A stretch of DNA of 52,253 nt from Pontibacillus yanchengensis Y32. Its GTDB lineage: Bacteria > Bacillota > Bacilli > Bacillales > BH030062. The notes under the pieces are model-generated. The model had not been told where the DNA came from and ran no database searches. It saw only the letters and a program-made list of their open reading frames with translations. This document shows, in pieces, positions 33,978 through 41,821 of the stretch; position 1 is the stretch's first letter, and each line of letters opens with the position of its first letter. Where the stretch lies: assembly GCF_000770635.1 (NCBI RefSeq), contig NZ_AVBF01000027.1:1-52253 (forward strand), written 5' to 3'. Position numbers and translations under genes: made by a program.

Positions 33978-34155
33978 GCATATACGTCTAAGTCTTTTGG
34001 TTTTTGTCAAAGACAAAAGAAATTCTTAGAAAGAGAGGGGATTTCTTTTAAGGAAATAGACGTTTACGAAGATAAGGAAAGATAGTTTCAAAGATTTCGG
34101 GGTTTAACAAAAAGAGATTGGTGCAAGAGTTGTTAGTTTAATTTTAGCGGGTTTT
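33978..34155 (+). pseudogene. Decayed glutaredoxin-like gene
   Basis: In the frame of the GNAT gene, directly after its TGA, the sequence reads AYTSKSFGFCQRQKKFLERE then GISFKEIDVYEDKE. This is the YTxxxCxxC...FL...I.F.EIDV.ED pattern of glutaredoxins. The first active-site Cys is Phe (TTT), an in-frame TAG follows at 34083, and a one-base shift leads into GARVVSLILAGF, like the GxxxVPxxx strand. No start codon or ribosome site remains. The TGA, Cys loss, TAG and frameshift together make a functional product very unlikely. Confidence 0.7.
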
Positions 34156-34167
34156 CCCGCTTTTCAA

Positions 34168-34240
34168 GGTAATATAGCCAAGAGGTTAAGGCGAAGGTCT
34201 GGCAAAACCTTTATCCTAGGTTCAAGTCCGAATATCACCT
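34168..34240 (+). pseudogene. Degenerate tRNA-Cys-like gene
   Basis: A cloverleaf can be drawn. Acceptor GGTAATA/TATCACC has one A-C mismatch. The D arm is GCC/GGC with loop AAGAGGTTAA. The anticodon arm is AAGGT/ACCTT with an eight-base loop CTGGCAAA. The variable loop is TATC. The T arm is CTAGG/CCGAA with loop TTCAAGT. GCCAAG, AAGGTCTG and CAAAACCTTTATCC match bacterial tRNA-Cys, and the discriminator is T as in tRNA-Cys. Defects: one extra G in the loop (normally CTGCAAA), two T-stem mismatches, and CTA in place of an encoded CCA. Most likely a pseudo-tRNA; an active non-canonical tRNA is a remote alternative. Confidence 0.7.
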
Positions 34241-34246
34241 CTAATA

Positions 34247-34290
34247 AAAGAAAGAGAGTTCAGTTTAACGATGCTGAACTCTCTTTCTTT
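34247..34290. terminator. Bidirectional terminator
   Basis: AAAGAAAGAGAGTTCAG and CTGAACTCTCTTTCTTT form a 17 bp perfect stem. It serves the minus-strand gene that follows and could also end transcripts from the GNAT/pseudo-tRNA side. Confidence 0.85.
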
Positions 34291-34292
34291 GT

Positions 34293-34913
34293 CTAAAAGC
34301 TTTTATTCCATTCTTTATCATTAGGTCCTTTTTGATCATACAAGAACTGAACACTAACATGCTTTATCATGATGTCTTCTTTCAAGTATTGAATAAAGGC
34401 ATTAAACGTTTCTTCATCAGATTCTCTTGGTTGTCTTTTTAAGTTGATATTAATAAATGGCTTAGCATTAGCATTTCTGAAGTTGGGAGGTGAATTTGGT
34501 TCAATATCATTTTCTATCCCAACTCGGTCATCATACCGTACATCAAAATAATTCATTCCTTTTATTTTTTCTTCTAAATAAGAGTCAATTTCGTTTGATA
34601 ATTGATTCTCCCATTTATTTGCTACATAAGTGTCTTCCATCTGCTCATTTAAAATATTTTTATAGACCAAGAATTCCGTTCCATCTTCATGTCTAACTCT
34701 AGCAGCGTTATCAAAGTTTATTGCATTCGCTGTGTTATATACACCGTATATATCAGTTTGTGTTTCAAAATGATTATCAAGATACTCTCTTGCTTGTTCT
34801 TTTACTTCGTTCTCTTTAAAAGGGTTGTCAATGACATAAAGCATTACGATAAAACCAACACCTAAAAGAAAAACTAGTATAACTAAACCGGAAATTTTCA
34901 AAATGTTTCTCAT
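34293..34913 (-). CDS. Membrane-anchored protein of unknown function
   Basis: 206 residues. One N-terminal transmembrane segment (ISGLVILVFLLGVGFIVMLY) is followed by a soluble, acidic extracytoplasmic domain (KEQAREYLDNHFETQTDIYG, FININLKRQPRESDEETFNA). The layout resembles the YfjL-like group of small Bacillus membrane-anchored proteins, but this is a weak impression. No catalytic motif is seen. AAGGAGAGTGTC precedes the ATG. It is monocistronic, with a strong terminator. Confidence 0.8.
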   Translation of the reverse strand: MRNILKISGLVILVFLLGVGFIVMLYVIDNPFKENEVKEQAREYLDNHFETQTDIYGVYNTANAINFDNAARVRHEDGTEFLVYKNILNEQMEDTYVANKWENQLSNEIDSYLEEKIKGMNYFDVRYDDRVGIENDIEPNSPPNFRNANAKPFININLKRQPRESDEETFNAFIQYLKEDIMIKHVSVQFLYDQKGPNDKEWNKSF

Positions 34914-35050
34914 GACACTCTCCTTGAAACTTTGTTTATTTAATTAGTTTCATTTAGTTTCATTATACAGAGGACAAACTTTATTTTCATTTATTTTCCA
35001 AGTTTTTATTTAAAAGGTTGTTTTGTCCCTATTTCATGTTTTTTTATATA

Positions 35051-35092
35051 GTGGACGTGGCTTCTTCACTTTATCAAAATTATCCACAAACT
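35051..35092 (+). repeat. Remnant of the R1 3' tail
   Basis: GTGGACGTGGCTTCTTCACT followed by TTATCAAAATTATCCACAAAC resembles the R1 tail (GGACGTGGCCACTTCACTTT, TTAGTTATACACAAG). It has the same orientation as other copies. Confidence 0.5.
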
Positions 35093-35116
35093 TAACCATT
35101 AATAGTTTCCCAGACG

Positions 35117-35148
35117 ATAAAAAAGACGGCATTTCGCCGTCTTTTTTA
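35117..35148 (-). terminator. Terminator of the acyl-CoA synthetase gene
   Basis: GACGGC and GCCGTC with an AT-rich extension (AAAAAAGACGGC/GCCGTCTTTTTT) around GAAAT. It lies immediately after the stop codon. Confidence 0.9.
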
Positions 35149-36732
35149 TTATGCGTTTGATGATTCCTTTTCCATTTTGCGGAGTTCCACACGTCTAATT
35201 TTTCCTGATGTGGTTTTAGGAAGCTCATCAATAAATTCTATTTTTCTCGGATATTTATACGGTGCCGTCAATTCCTTCACATGCTTTTGCAATGTTGGGA
35301 TAAGGGAAGGATCCTCAGCATCCACCTCTGGCTTTAGAACAATATACGCCTTCACGATATTACCTCTAATTTCATCTGGACTAGAAACAACCGCACATTC
35401 TTGGACAGATGGGTGTTTTACTAAGGCATCTTCGACTTCAAATGGTCCAATCGTGTATCCAGAGCTAATAATAATATCGTCACTTCGACCTTCAAACCAG
35501 AAGTATCCATCTTCGTCCTTGCTGGCTTGGTCCCCTGTTACATAATAATCTCCTCTATAAGACATTTTCGTACGTTCAGGGTCTTTATAGTAATGTTTGA
35601 ATAAAGCTGGTGTATCTAGATGAACAGCGATATCGCCTACTTCTCCTGGCCCTACTGGGTTCCCCTCTTCATCAATGATATCGACTTTGTTTCCAGGGGT
35701 TGGTTTCCCCATGGAACCTGGCTTTACATCCATCCCCTTCATGATGCCAACGAGAAGGGTGTTTTCCGTTTGACCATATCCATCACGAACCGTTACATTG
35801 AAGTACTTTTGAAAGGTATCAATAACTTCTCGATTTAACGGCTCTCCTGCTGATACAGCACTATGAAGTTGGGAAAGGTCATACTGATCTAGATGATCCT
35901 CTTTTGCCATTAATCGATACTCTGTCGGCGTACAGCACAAGACGTTTACACCATGATTCTGTAATAAGGTTAAATACTTCTTCGCTTGGAATTTACCTTG
36001 GTACACAAACCCTGTCGCGCCTGAGCCAAGGACAGATAGGAATGGACTCCATACCCATTTCTGCCAACCAGGACCTGCTGTAGCCCAAACCGTATCTCCT
36101 TCCTTAATAGCTAACCAATTGGCCGCTGCAGTGCGTAAGTGCGCAAATCCCCATCCATGCGTATGCACCACACCTTTAGGATTTCCAGTTGTACCAGATG
36201 TGTAAGATAAAAATGCCATATCCTCACGGGAAGTGTCTGCAATCTCTAAATGATCCGGCGCTTGATCCATTAAATAATCAAGAAACAGCCAACCATCTAC
36301 ATTTTGTTCAAAAACAAATTTCTTTAATTCATCCACTTGATCAATATCACTAAACTGTTCTACATATGGATAATGACTCACGACCGCTTTTACTTCTCCG
36401 TGAGTGATTCGGTACTGTAAGTCCTTCGTTTTCAACATCTCAGAACTTGGGATAACCACTAGGCCGGCTTTTAATGCCCCTAAGTACACTTCATAAGCTT
36501 CAATGATCCTTGGGACCATGACTAAAACCTTATCTCCCTTTTCTAATCCTTGTTCTAAGAAAGCGTTTCCAATCCGATTCGCATTTCGCATAAGTTTATG
36601 ATATGTAATTTCACGGTGATTTCCCATATCATCTTCCCACTTCAACGCTAAATGATTCGGATCATCCGCATAACGTTCAACCTCTTGCACGACATTATAC
36701 TGTTCCGGAGCAATCAAATCTTCACGATTCAT
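35149..36732 (-). CDS. mbcS: Acyl-CoA synthetase, AMP-forming (MbcS/YtcI-like)
   Basis: 527 residues. The P-loop-like motif SYTSGTTGNPKGVVHTH is near residue 180. DGYGQTENT, the motif YYVTGDQASKDEDGYFWFEG near residue 400 and the catalytic Lys in LPKTTSGKIRRVEL near residue 508 identify an acetyl-CoA-synthetase-like ligase. The N-terminus (NREDLIAPEQYNVVQEVERY) and PRIIEAYEVYLGALKAGLVV resemble MbcS, which activates methyl-branched short-chain carboxylates for branched fatty acid synthesis. GAGGAG lies eight bases before the chosen ATG; the earlier in-frame Met has no such site. Substrate assignment is by resemblance. Confidence 0.9.
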   Translation of the reverse strand: MNREDLIAPEQYNVVQEVERYADDPNHLALKWEDDMGNHREITYHKLMRNANRIGNAFLEQGLEKGDKVLVMVPRIIEAYEVYLGALKAGLVVIPSSEMLKTKDLQYRITHGEVKAVVSHYPYVEQFSDIDQVDELKKFVFEQNVDGWLFLDYLMDQAPDHLEIADTSREDMAFLSYTSGTTGNPKGVVHTHGWGFAHLRTAAANWLAIKEGDTVWATAGPGWQKWVWSPFLSVLGSGATGFVYQGKFQAKKYLTLLQNHGVNVLCCTPTEYRLMAKEDHLDQYDLSQLHSAVSAGEPLNREVIDTFQKYFNVTVRDGYGQTENTLLVGIMKGMDVKPGSMGKPTPGNKVDIIDEEGNPVGPGEVGDIAVHLDTPALFKHYYKDPERTKMSYRGDYYVTGDQASKDEDGYFWFEGRSDDIIISSGYTIGPFEVEDALVKHPSVQECAVVSSPDEIRGNIVKAYIVLKPEVDAEDPSLIPTLQKHVKELTAPYKYPRKIEFIDELPKTTSGKIRRVELRKMEKESSNA

Positions 36733-36817
36733 ACCAACATCTCCTCTTCCTTTTATAATGACTAATAACAAGTTTAACTCATCTACATTCTACCAAATTT
36801 TCAAAAAACTTTGTACA

Positions 36818-37055
36818 AGAAAAGCGCAAGCGTCTCCTTGTTCCACGTCCATCTCCTGCGATGTTGGGAGGTACGGAAACATGTCCAGAAAGGGATGGGG
36901 CTGGTCGCTCCTATTTTTCAAAAGTTGCTCCTAATTTCAAAAACTCGCTCGCAAGGGGCTCCCAGCGAAGTCGAGCGAACGTCCGACCACCCGAAAACCC
37001 ATATTATCTCGAATCCAAGTCTTCAAAATTATGCTTTTCATCGTGAATAAGGCTT
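36818..37055 (+). repeat. Mosaic repeat: R1 start, GAGCGAC array (inverted) and end repeat
   Basis: It opens with the R1 left end (AGAAAAGCGCAAGCG) and continues with CTCCTTGTTCCACGTCCATC and GGAGGTACGGAAACATGTCC, as in element A. A short array follows (GTCGCTCC, GTTGCTCC, CTCGCTCGC at about 20 bp steps, 36904-36955), then AAGGGGCTCCCAGCG, the inverted flank of the array at 11.85 kb. It ends with TATCTCGAATCCAAGTCTTC and TTATGCTTTTCATCGTGAAT. No gene lies in this 400 bp gap. Confidence 0.85.
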
Positions 37056-37093
37056 TTATTCCAAGCTCATCACTAAACTTAAACAGAGACAAT

Positions 37094-37130
37094 AAAAAAA
37101 GACGTCCATTTACACAAAATGAACGTCCTT
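37094..37130 (-). terminator. Terminator after the YczE-like gene cluster
   Basis: GGACGTTCATTTTGTGTAAA then TGGACGTC on the minus strand: GACGT-CATTT/AAATG-ACGTC stem, followed by TTTTTTT. Confidence 0.8.
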
Positions 37131-37140
37131 ATCTATATGA

Positions 37141-37818
37141 TTAACTTGTACTCCATTGGTCTTGATAATAGTGATATTGATACTGATATTGTTTGGAGTT
37201 TGCATGTTTTGGATGGAATGATTGATATACTAACAAGACTTTGCTATACCAAAATTGAATAAGTGGGCCAAGTGCGATAGCTGCAAACAGAGACCCATAA
37301 CCAACTGGGCCGCCAATAAGAAACGCAATAGCTGCTACAAAAATCGCGACAAGTGTTTGTGCCATTTTCATCGTTAGTTTAAAACGTTCTTTAACGGCTA
37401 GGAACAATTGGTCCATTGGTGACCTTGGAAAGCCTGGCATAATATAGACTGCAACGCCTAAGCCAATTAATGTGACGCCAGCTAAAAATACAACGCTTTG
37501 CAAAAGCACCGGTTGAGAAGCTAAATCTACTCTACTCAACACTATTTCTAACCAAAAATCGAAAATAATGCTTTCTAGAATAATTGGGATCAAAGCTTGA
37601 ATTTCCGGCAATTTTTTAAGTAACATAGCATTCACAAACAACGTGACAATCATGGAAGTGGCGTACCATACACCTACCGTAAAGCCGAAATTATCACGCA
37701 ATCCTACAAACAAAGCCGTCCAAAAGCCTGTACCTACTGTGGCCTTTACGATTAATGCGGCACCTAGAAAGTTTATTGACATACCAATCAGATAAAATAG
37801 AATGCGGTACATTTGCAT
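37141..37818 (-). CDS. YczE/YyaS/YitT-family membrane protein, third tandem copy
   Basis: 225 residues, about five transmembrane segments. The family block reads IKATVGTGFWTALFVGLRDN, then ESIIFDFWLEIVLSRVDL and MPGFPRSPMDQLFLAVKERF. It is homologous to the two genes upstream, but the C-terminus differs: a Tyr/Gln-rich tail (NSKQYQYQYHYYQDQWSTS). GGGGAGG supports the ATG (MQMYRI); another ATG lies two codons later. It is the most diverged of the three. The function is unknown; YczE of Bacillus is a membrane protein near antibiotic synthesis genes. Confidence 0.88.
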   Translation of the reverse strand: MQMYRILFYLIGMSINFLGAALIVKATVGTGFWTALFVGLRDNFGFTVGVWYATSMIVTLFVNAMLLKKLPEIQALIPIILESIIFDFWLEIVLSRVDLASQPVLLQSVVFLAGVTLIGLGVAVYIMPGFPRSPMDQLFLAVKERFKLTMKMAQTLVAIFVAAIAFLIGGPVGYGSLFAAIALGPLIQFWYSKVLLVYQSFHPKHANSKQYQYQYHYYQDQWSTS

Positions 37819-37925
37819 AGCATCGCCTCCCCACACACAGACTTACCGCGTATTGTTATTTATTAAACATTGAGGCTGCTCATTTTTTTACTTTTTCAAA
37901 AAAACAAACAACCTCTCATGAGTAA

Positions 37926-38564
37926 TTAATATACGATTTCGGTTTCATCCTGATATTGAGGATGGAAACGATAGTACATAGGATATGCTCTTGTGTACCA
38001 GTATTGAATAGCTGGACCAAGGAATAGGATACCTGCTAGCGTGCCTAAACCGACAGGGCCGCCAATAACGAAAGCAGCACTTGCCATAATAGCTGCCACT
38101 AGGGTTTGCCCCATTCTTAGACTTAAGCTAAAGCGATGGCTTACAGCTAAGAACAATTGGTCAACCGGAGCGCGTGGGAACTGAGGTAGGATGTAAACTG
38201 CAACACCAAGACCTACGATAATGACACCTGCTAATAGTGTTCCAACTTGGAACAAGAATGGTGCAGTGGTAAGGTCTATGCGAGCAAATACAATCTCCAA
38301 CCAGAAGTCTAATATAACACTTTCAAGTAATACTGGAATGATTGCTCTATATTCAGGCGCTTGCTTCACGAGCCAACCATTCACAAATATAATGATAAAT
38401 TGAGTAATTCCATACCAGAAACCTACAGTATAGCCTAATTTATCTGATAGCCCTATAAAGAAAGAGGTCCAAAAACCTGCTCCTAAGGTGGCGTTAATAA
38501 TTAAAGCTACACCAAAAAAATTCGTAAACATACCAAGAAGGTAAACCGTAATTCTGTACAACAT
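37926..38564 (-). CDS. YczE/YyaS/YitT-family membrane protein, second tandem copy
   Basis: 212 residues. It shares INATLGAGFWTSFFIGLSDK, ESVILDFWLEIVFARIDL, LPQFPRAPVDQLFLAVSHRF and IGGPVGLGTLAGILFLGPAI with the copy at 38.8 kb, and ends in an aromatic tail (PMYYRFHPQYQDETEIVY). About five transmembrane segments. AAAGGAGGAGATCGTG precedes the ATG; a longer in-frame reading upstream lacks a ribosome site. Conserved Glu and Asp residues within the membrane segments (ES..LDFW.EIV) could take part in transport. The gaps between copies (107 and 196 bp) hold no obvious terminator, so co-transcription is possible. Confidence 0.9.
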   Translation of the reverse strand: MLYRITVYLLGMFTNFFGVALIINATLGAGFWTSFFIGLSDKLGYTVGFWYGITQFIIIFVNGWLVKQAPEYRAIIPVLLESVILDFWLEIVFARIDLTTAPFLFQVGTLLAGVIIVGLGVAVYILPQFPRAPVDQLFLAVSHRFSLSLRMGQTLVAAIMASAAFVIGGPVGLGTLAGILFLGPAIQYWYTRAYPMYYRFHPQYQDETEIVY

Positions 38565-38760
38565 CACGATCTCCTCCTTTCTTAGAAGATTTGTTGAACC
38601 CGGGCTAAATAACGACATGTCTTCTTTAGCAAAATCCATTCTATATCCCACTACAGCAGTGGTCAATACGTGTGCTCAAAATGTTTTTTTGGTAAATTTT
38701 AAGCAAACGAATACATTCGCATTACTGACTTATTCTGGCTTATAAATCGTTTTGAAATTT

Positions 38761-39399
38761 TTAATACACCAACTCAAATCGCTCTTTGTAATGAGGATGA
38801 AATTGGTAATAGAAAGGGTAAGTGAACGTGTACCATTGCTGTATGATTGGTCCTGCAAACAACACACCTAGTAACGTTCCTAAACCAACTGGACCTCCAA
38901 TCAAGAAAGCTGAGGTTGAGGTCGTAATAGCGACCAGCGTTTGGCTTACTCGCATGCTCATACGGAATCGCCCAGCAATGGCAAGGAAAAATTGATCCAC
39001 TGGTGCACGTGGGAACTGAGGTAAAATGTACATCCCTACTCCCATCGCACTCATGGTAATTCCTACTACAAGGAAAGTAAGCTGCAACGCCAATGGCGCC
39101 ATTGATAAATCTACTTGCCCAAACACAATTTCCACCCAGAAGTCTAAAATAAGACTCTCTAAAATTAATGGAATAATTGCTCTAACTTCAGGTGGTTGTT
39201 TCATGAGCCAAGCATTGGCAAAAATCAAAATCAACTGTGCGACTGCATACCAAAAACCTACTGTATAGCCAAGACTATCAGAAAGTCCCGCAAACAGTGC
39301 TGTCCAAAATCCAGCTCCAAGAGTAGCTTTAATCAATAATGCTACTCCAAAGAAATTTACTAGCATTCCAAGAAGGTATATCGTTACTCTATAAAGCAT
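38761..39399 (-). CDS. YczE/YyaS/YitT-family membrane protein, first tandem copy
   Basis: 212 residues, about five transmembrane segments. IKATLGAGFWTALFAGLSDS, ESLILDFWVEIVFGQVDL, LPQFPRAPVDQFFLAIAGRF and IGGPVGLGTLLGVLFAGPII are shared with the second copy, and the tail is PFYYQFHPHYKERFELVY. AAAGGAGGGGAATCGTC precedes the ATG. It is the promoter-proximal gene of the triplet. The GntR regulator and a YitT protein lie upstream on the same strand and may control or complement it. Confidence 0.9.
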   Translation of the reverse strand: MLYRVTIYLLGMLVNFFGVALLIKATLGAGFWTALFAGLSDSLGYTVGFWYAVAQLILIFANAWLMKQPPEVRAIIPLILESLILDFWVEIVFGQVDLSMAPLALQLTFLVVGITMSAMGVGMYILPQFPRAPVDQFFLAIAGRFRMSMRVSQTLVAITTSTSAFLIGGPVGLGTLLGVLFAGPIIQQWYTFTYPFYYQFHPHYKERFELVY

Positions 39400-39642
39400 G
39401 ACGATTCCCCTCCTTTCTTCCCTTGTATATGGCCAAAGCACACGACTTCTCTAAAATTCCGACGCCATTCTACTAGCGGTTTTTTAACCGGTCAATAAGA
39501 TTGCTTACATTTTGTATAGCGTGTTACTGATTTTTAATATTGAAGCGTTTTCCTTTACAGAATCCTTATGTGAATGGATTTTCTTTCCTTAGTGTTTGAC
39601 TGTATTGGGTATTCGTTACTTAACATTCGTTTTGGCTTTGGT

Positions 39643-39705
39643 ATCCGCTTCTTCCTCTCCCTTATCCGTCTCTTCACTTTCGGTATCCGCTACTTCGACC
39701 TGGCA
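39643..39705 (+). repeat. Short 21 bp repeat (ATCCGC words)
   Basis: ATCCGCTTCTTCC, ATCCGTCTCTTCA and ATCCGCTACTTCG start at exact 21-base steps (39643, 39664, 39685). ATTCGTTTTGG and ATTCGTTACTT precede them less regularly. The period matches the 22.3 kb array and the motif is loosely similar (pyrimidine-rich after a short GC word). The 39400-39744 gap otherwise shows no gene. Confidence 0.55.
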
Positions 39706-39744
39706 ACTCACTTCATTCCGCACGACCCATTCCCCAAACCAAAC

Positions 39745-39791
39745 AAAAAACCTGATTCCATAAAATGCATGAGGCATTCAACAGAATCAGG
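39745..39791 (-). terminator. Terminator overlapping the end of the GntR gene
   Basis: CCTGATTC and GAATCAGG form the outer stem, with ATGCCTCATGCAT inside and TTTTTTG after it on the minus strand. The 5' arm overlaps the stop codon. Confidence 0.7.
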
Positions 39792-40470
39792 CTTCGAATA
39801 TGCTTTGTAATGATTGATAGGTTGGTTTTTCAATTCGCATGTAATCTAGGCTTTCGTGCATGTGGCGGTCAATTAAATGAAGCAATCGATCGATATCTTG
39901 TTTATCTAAGGCTTCGACGATGTGCTCATGTTCAACGAATCGTTTACTTTGCATCATGTTCACATCATAAAAGACATCATATAGCATGAGATAAACGTTA
40001 ATTTGATCTAAAATTCGTTCCATATAATCTACAAGAAATGCATTGCCACTCTTCTCAGCAAGGAACATATGAAAGGCTTTGTTTACATGGATATAGTCCA
40101 TAATATTGTTGTTTTCATAGGTTTCCTTCTCTTTTTGAATTAATTGCTTCATTTCTGTAATGTCTTCATTCGTAATTGTCGTAATAGCCATTCGACCTGC
40201 CATGGACTCAAGTTCCTTACGCATAAAAAATGCTTGATGGATTTCCTCAAGGGTCGGCTGCACAACAAATGCGCCTCGATTTGGGATTACCGTCACGAGC
40301 CCTTCTTGTTCTAGCTTTTTTACAGCATGACGAATGGGGGTGCGTGATACGTTCAACTGCTCAGAGATTGTCTTCTCAATAAGCTGCGTACCAGGAGCTA
40401 TTCTGCGAAACAAAATAGCTTCCTTCACGGATTGATACACATGATCAATCATCGATTTTTTATCACTCAT
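39787..40470 (-). CDS. GntR-family transcriptional regulator (FadR subgroup, FCD domain)
   Basis: 227 residues. The N-terminal winged helix-turn-helix is seen in RRIAPGTQLIEKTISEQLNV then SRTPIRHAVKKLEQEGLVTV. The C-terminal FCD helical domain begins near residue 75 (IHQAFFMRKELESMAGRMAI). Its metal-site residues could be Asp/His in MDYIHVNKAFHMFL and the later EHEHIVEAL and IDRHMHESL. FCD regulators bind small carboxylic acids. It lies between the YczE triplet and the YitT gene, so these are plausible targets, but no operator was identified. The ribosome site is weak (AAAGG at long spacing). Confidence 0.92.
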   Translation of the reverse strand: MSDKKSMIDHVYQSVKEAILFRRIAPGTQLIEKTISEQLNVSRTPIRHAVKKLEQEGLVTVIPNRGAFVVQPTLEEIHQAFFMRKELESMAGRMAITTITNEDITEMKQLIQKEKETYENNNIMDYIHVNKAFHMFLAEKSGNAFLVDYMERILDQINVYLMLYDVFYDVNMMQSKRFVEHEHIVEALDKQDIDRLLHLIDRHMHESLDYMRIEKPTYQSLQSIFEA

Positions 40471-40541
40471 GATGGTGTCTTCATCCTTTATTCAACATTC
40501 ATTTTACTTATCATAGCATATCTGAAAACGCTTGAACAAAG

Positions 40542-41390
40542 CTAAGCTAGGCGTTTGAAGTTTTGTCCAATGATTTCATTCATTGTATGCACCGTGACAA
40601 ATGCTGTATGATCCACTTCACTAATATATCGTTTCAATCGAATGAAATCTTTACGCTTCAGTATCGTAGTAATTACTTCTTTCGAGTCATAGTTAAAAGC
40701 GCCTTTGGCTGAATGAATCGTTGCCCCTTTGCCAAGTTCATGAACGATGAACTCACGAACCATTTCGCTTTCCCGGCTAATAATAACAATCTCTTTATTA
40801 TCATCAAATTGCTGCAGTGCATAATCAATTACAATACCATTTAAAATGACACCAAAGAATGCATAAAGACCAATTTGAGGTCCGAATACGAAAATGGACG
40901 AAGCTGCAATAGCGATATCAGAAAACAAGACCGCTTTCCCCATATCAATGGAAAGATATTTGTTTAGGATCATTGCAATGATGTCTGTCCCACCGGTAGA
41001 AGCACCTTGATGGAAGACCATCGCAATACCAGCTGCTGCAATAGCTTGTCCAATAATTAGCTGGATTAAAATATCATCGCTTAACGGTTGGTCCATTGGA
41101 GCGAATTTTTCTAACGCCCATACCATAAAAGAAACCGCAAAGCTTGTATAGATCGTTTTTGATCCAAATTTAAAGCCAATGAAAATGAAACCTAGCAAGA
41201 AGCAGATAACATTTAAAATTAACATGACTAGACCAAGGGACATATCAGGGAATACATCATTTAACACAATGGATAAACCACTGACGCCTCCTGTCGCTAA
41301 ACTGTTCGGGGATAGGAAAAAGTGGACATTGGCAGCCACACAAAAAACCCCTAGATTAATTACGATGAATGAGAGGATATTTTTGAACAT
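40542..41390 (-). CDS. YitT-family membrane protein (DUF161 plus DUF2179)
   Basis: 282 residues from the second ATG, which AAGGA precedes at eight bases. The first 180 residues hold about five transmembrane segments and the conserved FLSPNSLATGGVSGLSIVLN and FHQGASTGGTDIIAMILNKY blocks. The C-terminal soluble DUF2179 domain (EFIVHELGKGATIHSAKGAF) resembles a ligand-binding fold. Function of the family is unsettled. It belongs to the broad YitT group, as do, distantly, the three YczE-like proteins nearby, which is why the clustering is notable. Confidence 0.92.
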   Translation of the reverse strand: MFKNILSFIVINLGVFCVAANVHFFLSPNSLATGGVSGLSIVLNDVFPDMSLGLVMLILNVICFLLGFIFIGFKFGSKTIYTSFAVSFMVWALEKFAPMDQPLSDDILIQLIIGQAIAAAGIAMVFHQGASTGGTDIIAMILNKYLSIDMGKAVLFSDIAIAASSIFVFGPQIGLYAFFGVILNGIVIDYALQQFDDNKEIVIISRESEMVREFIVHELGKGATIHSAKGAFNYDSKEVITTILKRKDFIRLKRYISEVDHTAFVTVHTMNEIIGQNFKRLA

Positions 41391-41540
41391 AGGCATCTTC
41401 CTTTTCTGAAAATGTTTTCATATTGTCGACCAAAATTGTAGTACAATCTGAAATTATAGAGGGCTTATTGTTCTATGTAAACAGCCTCAACACCTTTTTT
41501 ACAAACTTTTTTCGATGTCAAAATATTTCGTTGATTCCGT

Positions 41541-41745
41541 AGAACAAAAGCGCAAGCGCCCGTCTAGCGACGTACAAACTGGACGGCTCCGCATGAGATA
41601 AAGGAAACACGAAGAGCGGTAGCGATTCGATGTTGACTTATCGTAAGGAGGAGCAGGAAGTTTGCTAGTCGCTGGGCGCTGGAGCTGGACGTGGCCACTT
41701 CACTTTTTTTAGTTATACACAAGCATTGAATTTTATAATTTCCTG
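41541..41745 (+). repeat. R1 interspersed repeat, standard copy
   Basis: Nearly identical to the 22.6 kb copy: GCGCAAGCGCCCGTCTAGCG at the left, GTCGCTGGGCGCTGGAGCTG at the right and the TTATACACAAGCATTGAATT tail. It lies in a 430 bp gap that holds no gene. Confidence 0.9.
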
Positions 41746-41757
41746 GTGGACCGCAAA

Positions 41758-41803
41758 ATAAAAGGGTGAAATGTGCGAAAATTCCTGCACATTTCACCCC
41801 TAT
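41758..41803 (-). terminator. Terminator of the SRPBCC-protein gene
   Basis: GGGTGAAATGTGC and GCACATTTCACCC form a 13 bp perfect stem, followed on the minus strand by TTTTATTTTG. Confidence 0.88.
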
Positions 41804-41821
41804 TATTCTAGTACAATGTTG

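Noticed and set aside
39574-39810. Small plus-strand open frame of 78 codons
   Set aside because: Low-complexity Phe/Ile/Arg peptide produced by the 21 bp repeat and by the antisense end of the GntR gene; no ribosome site.
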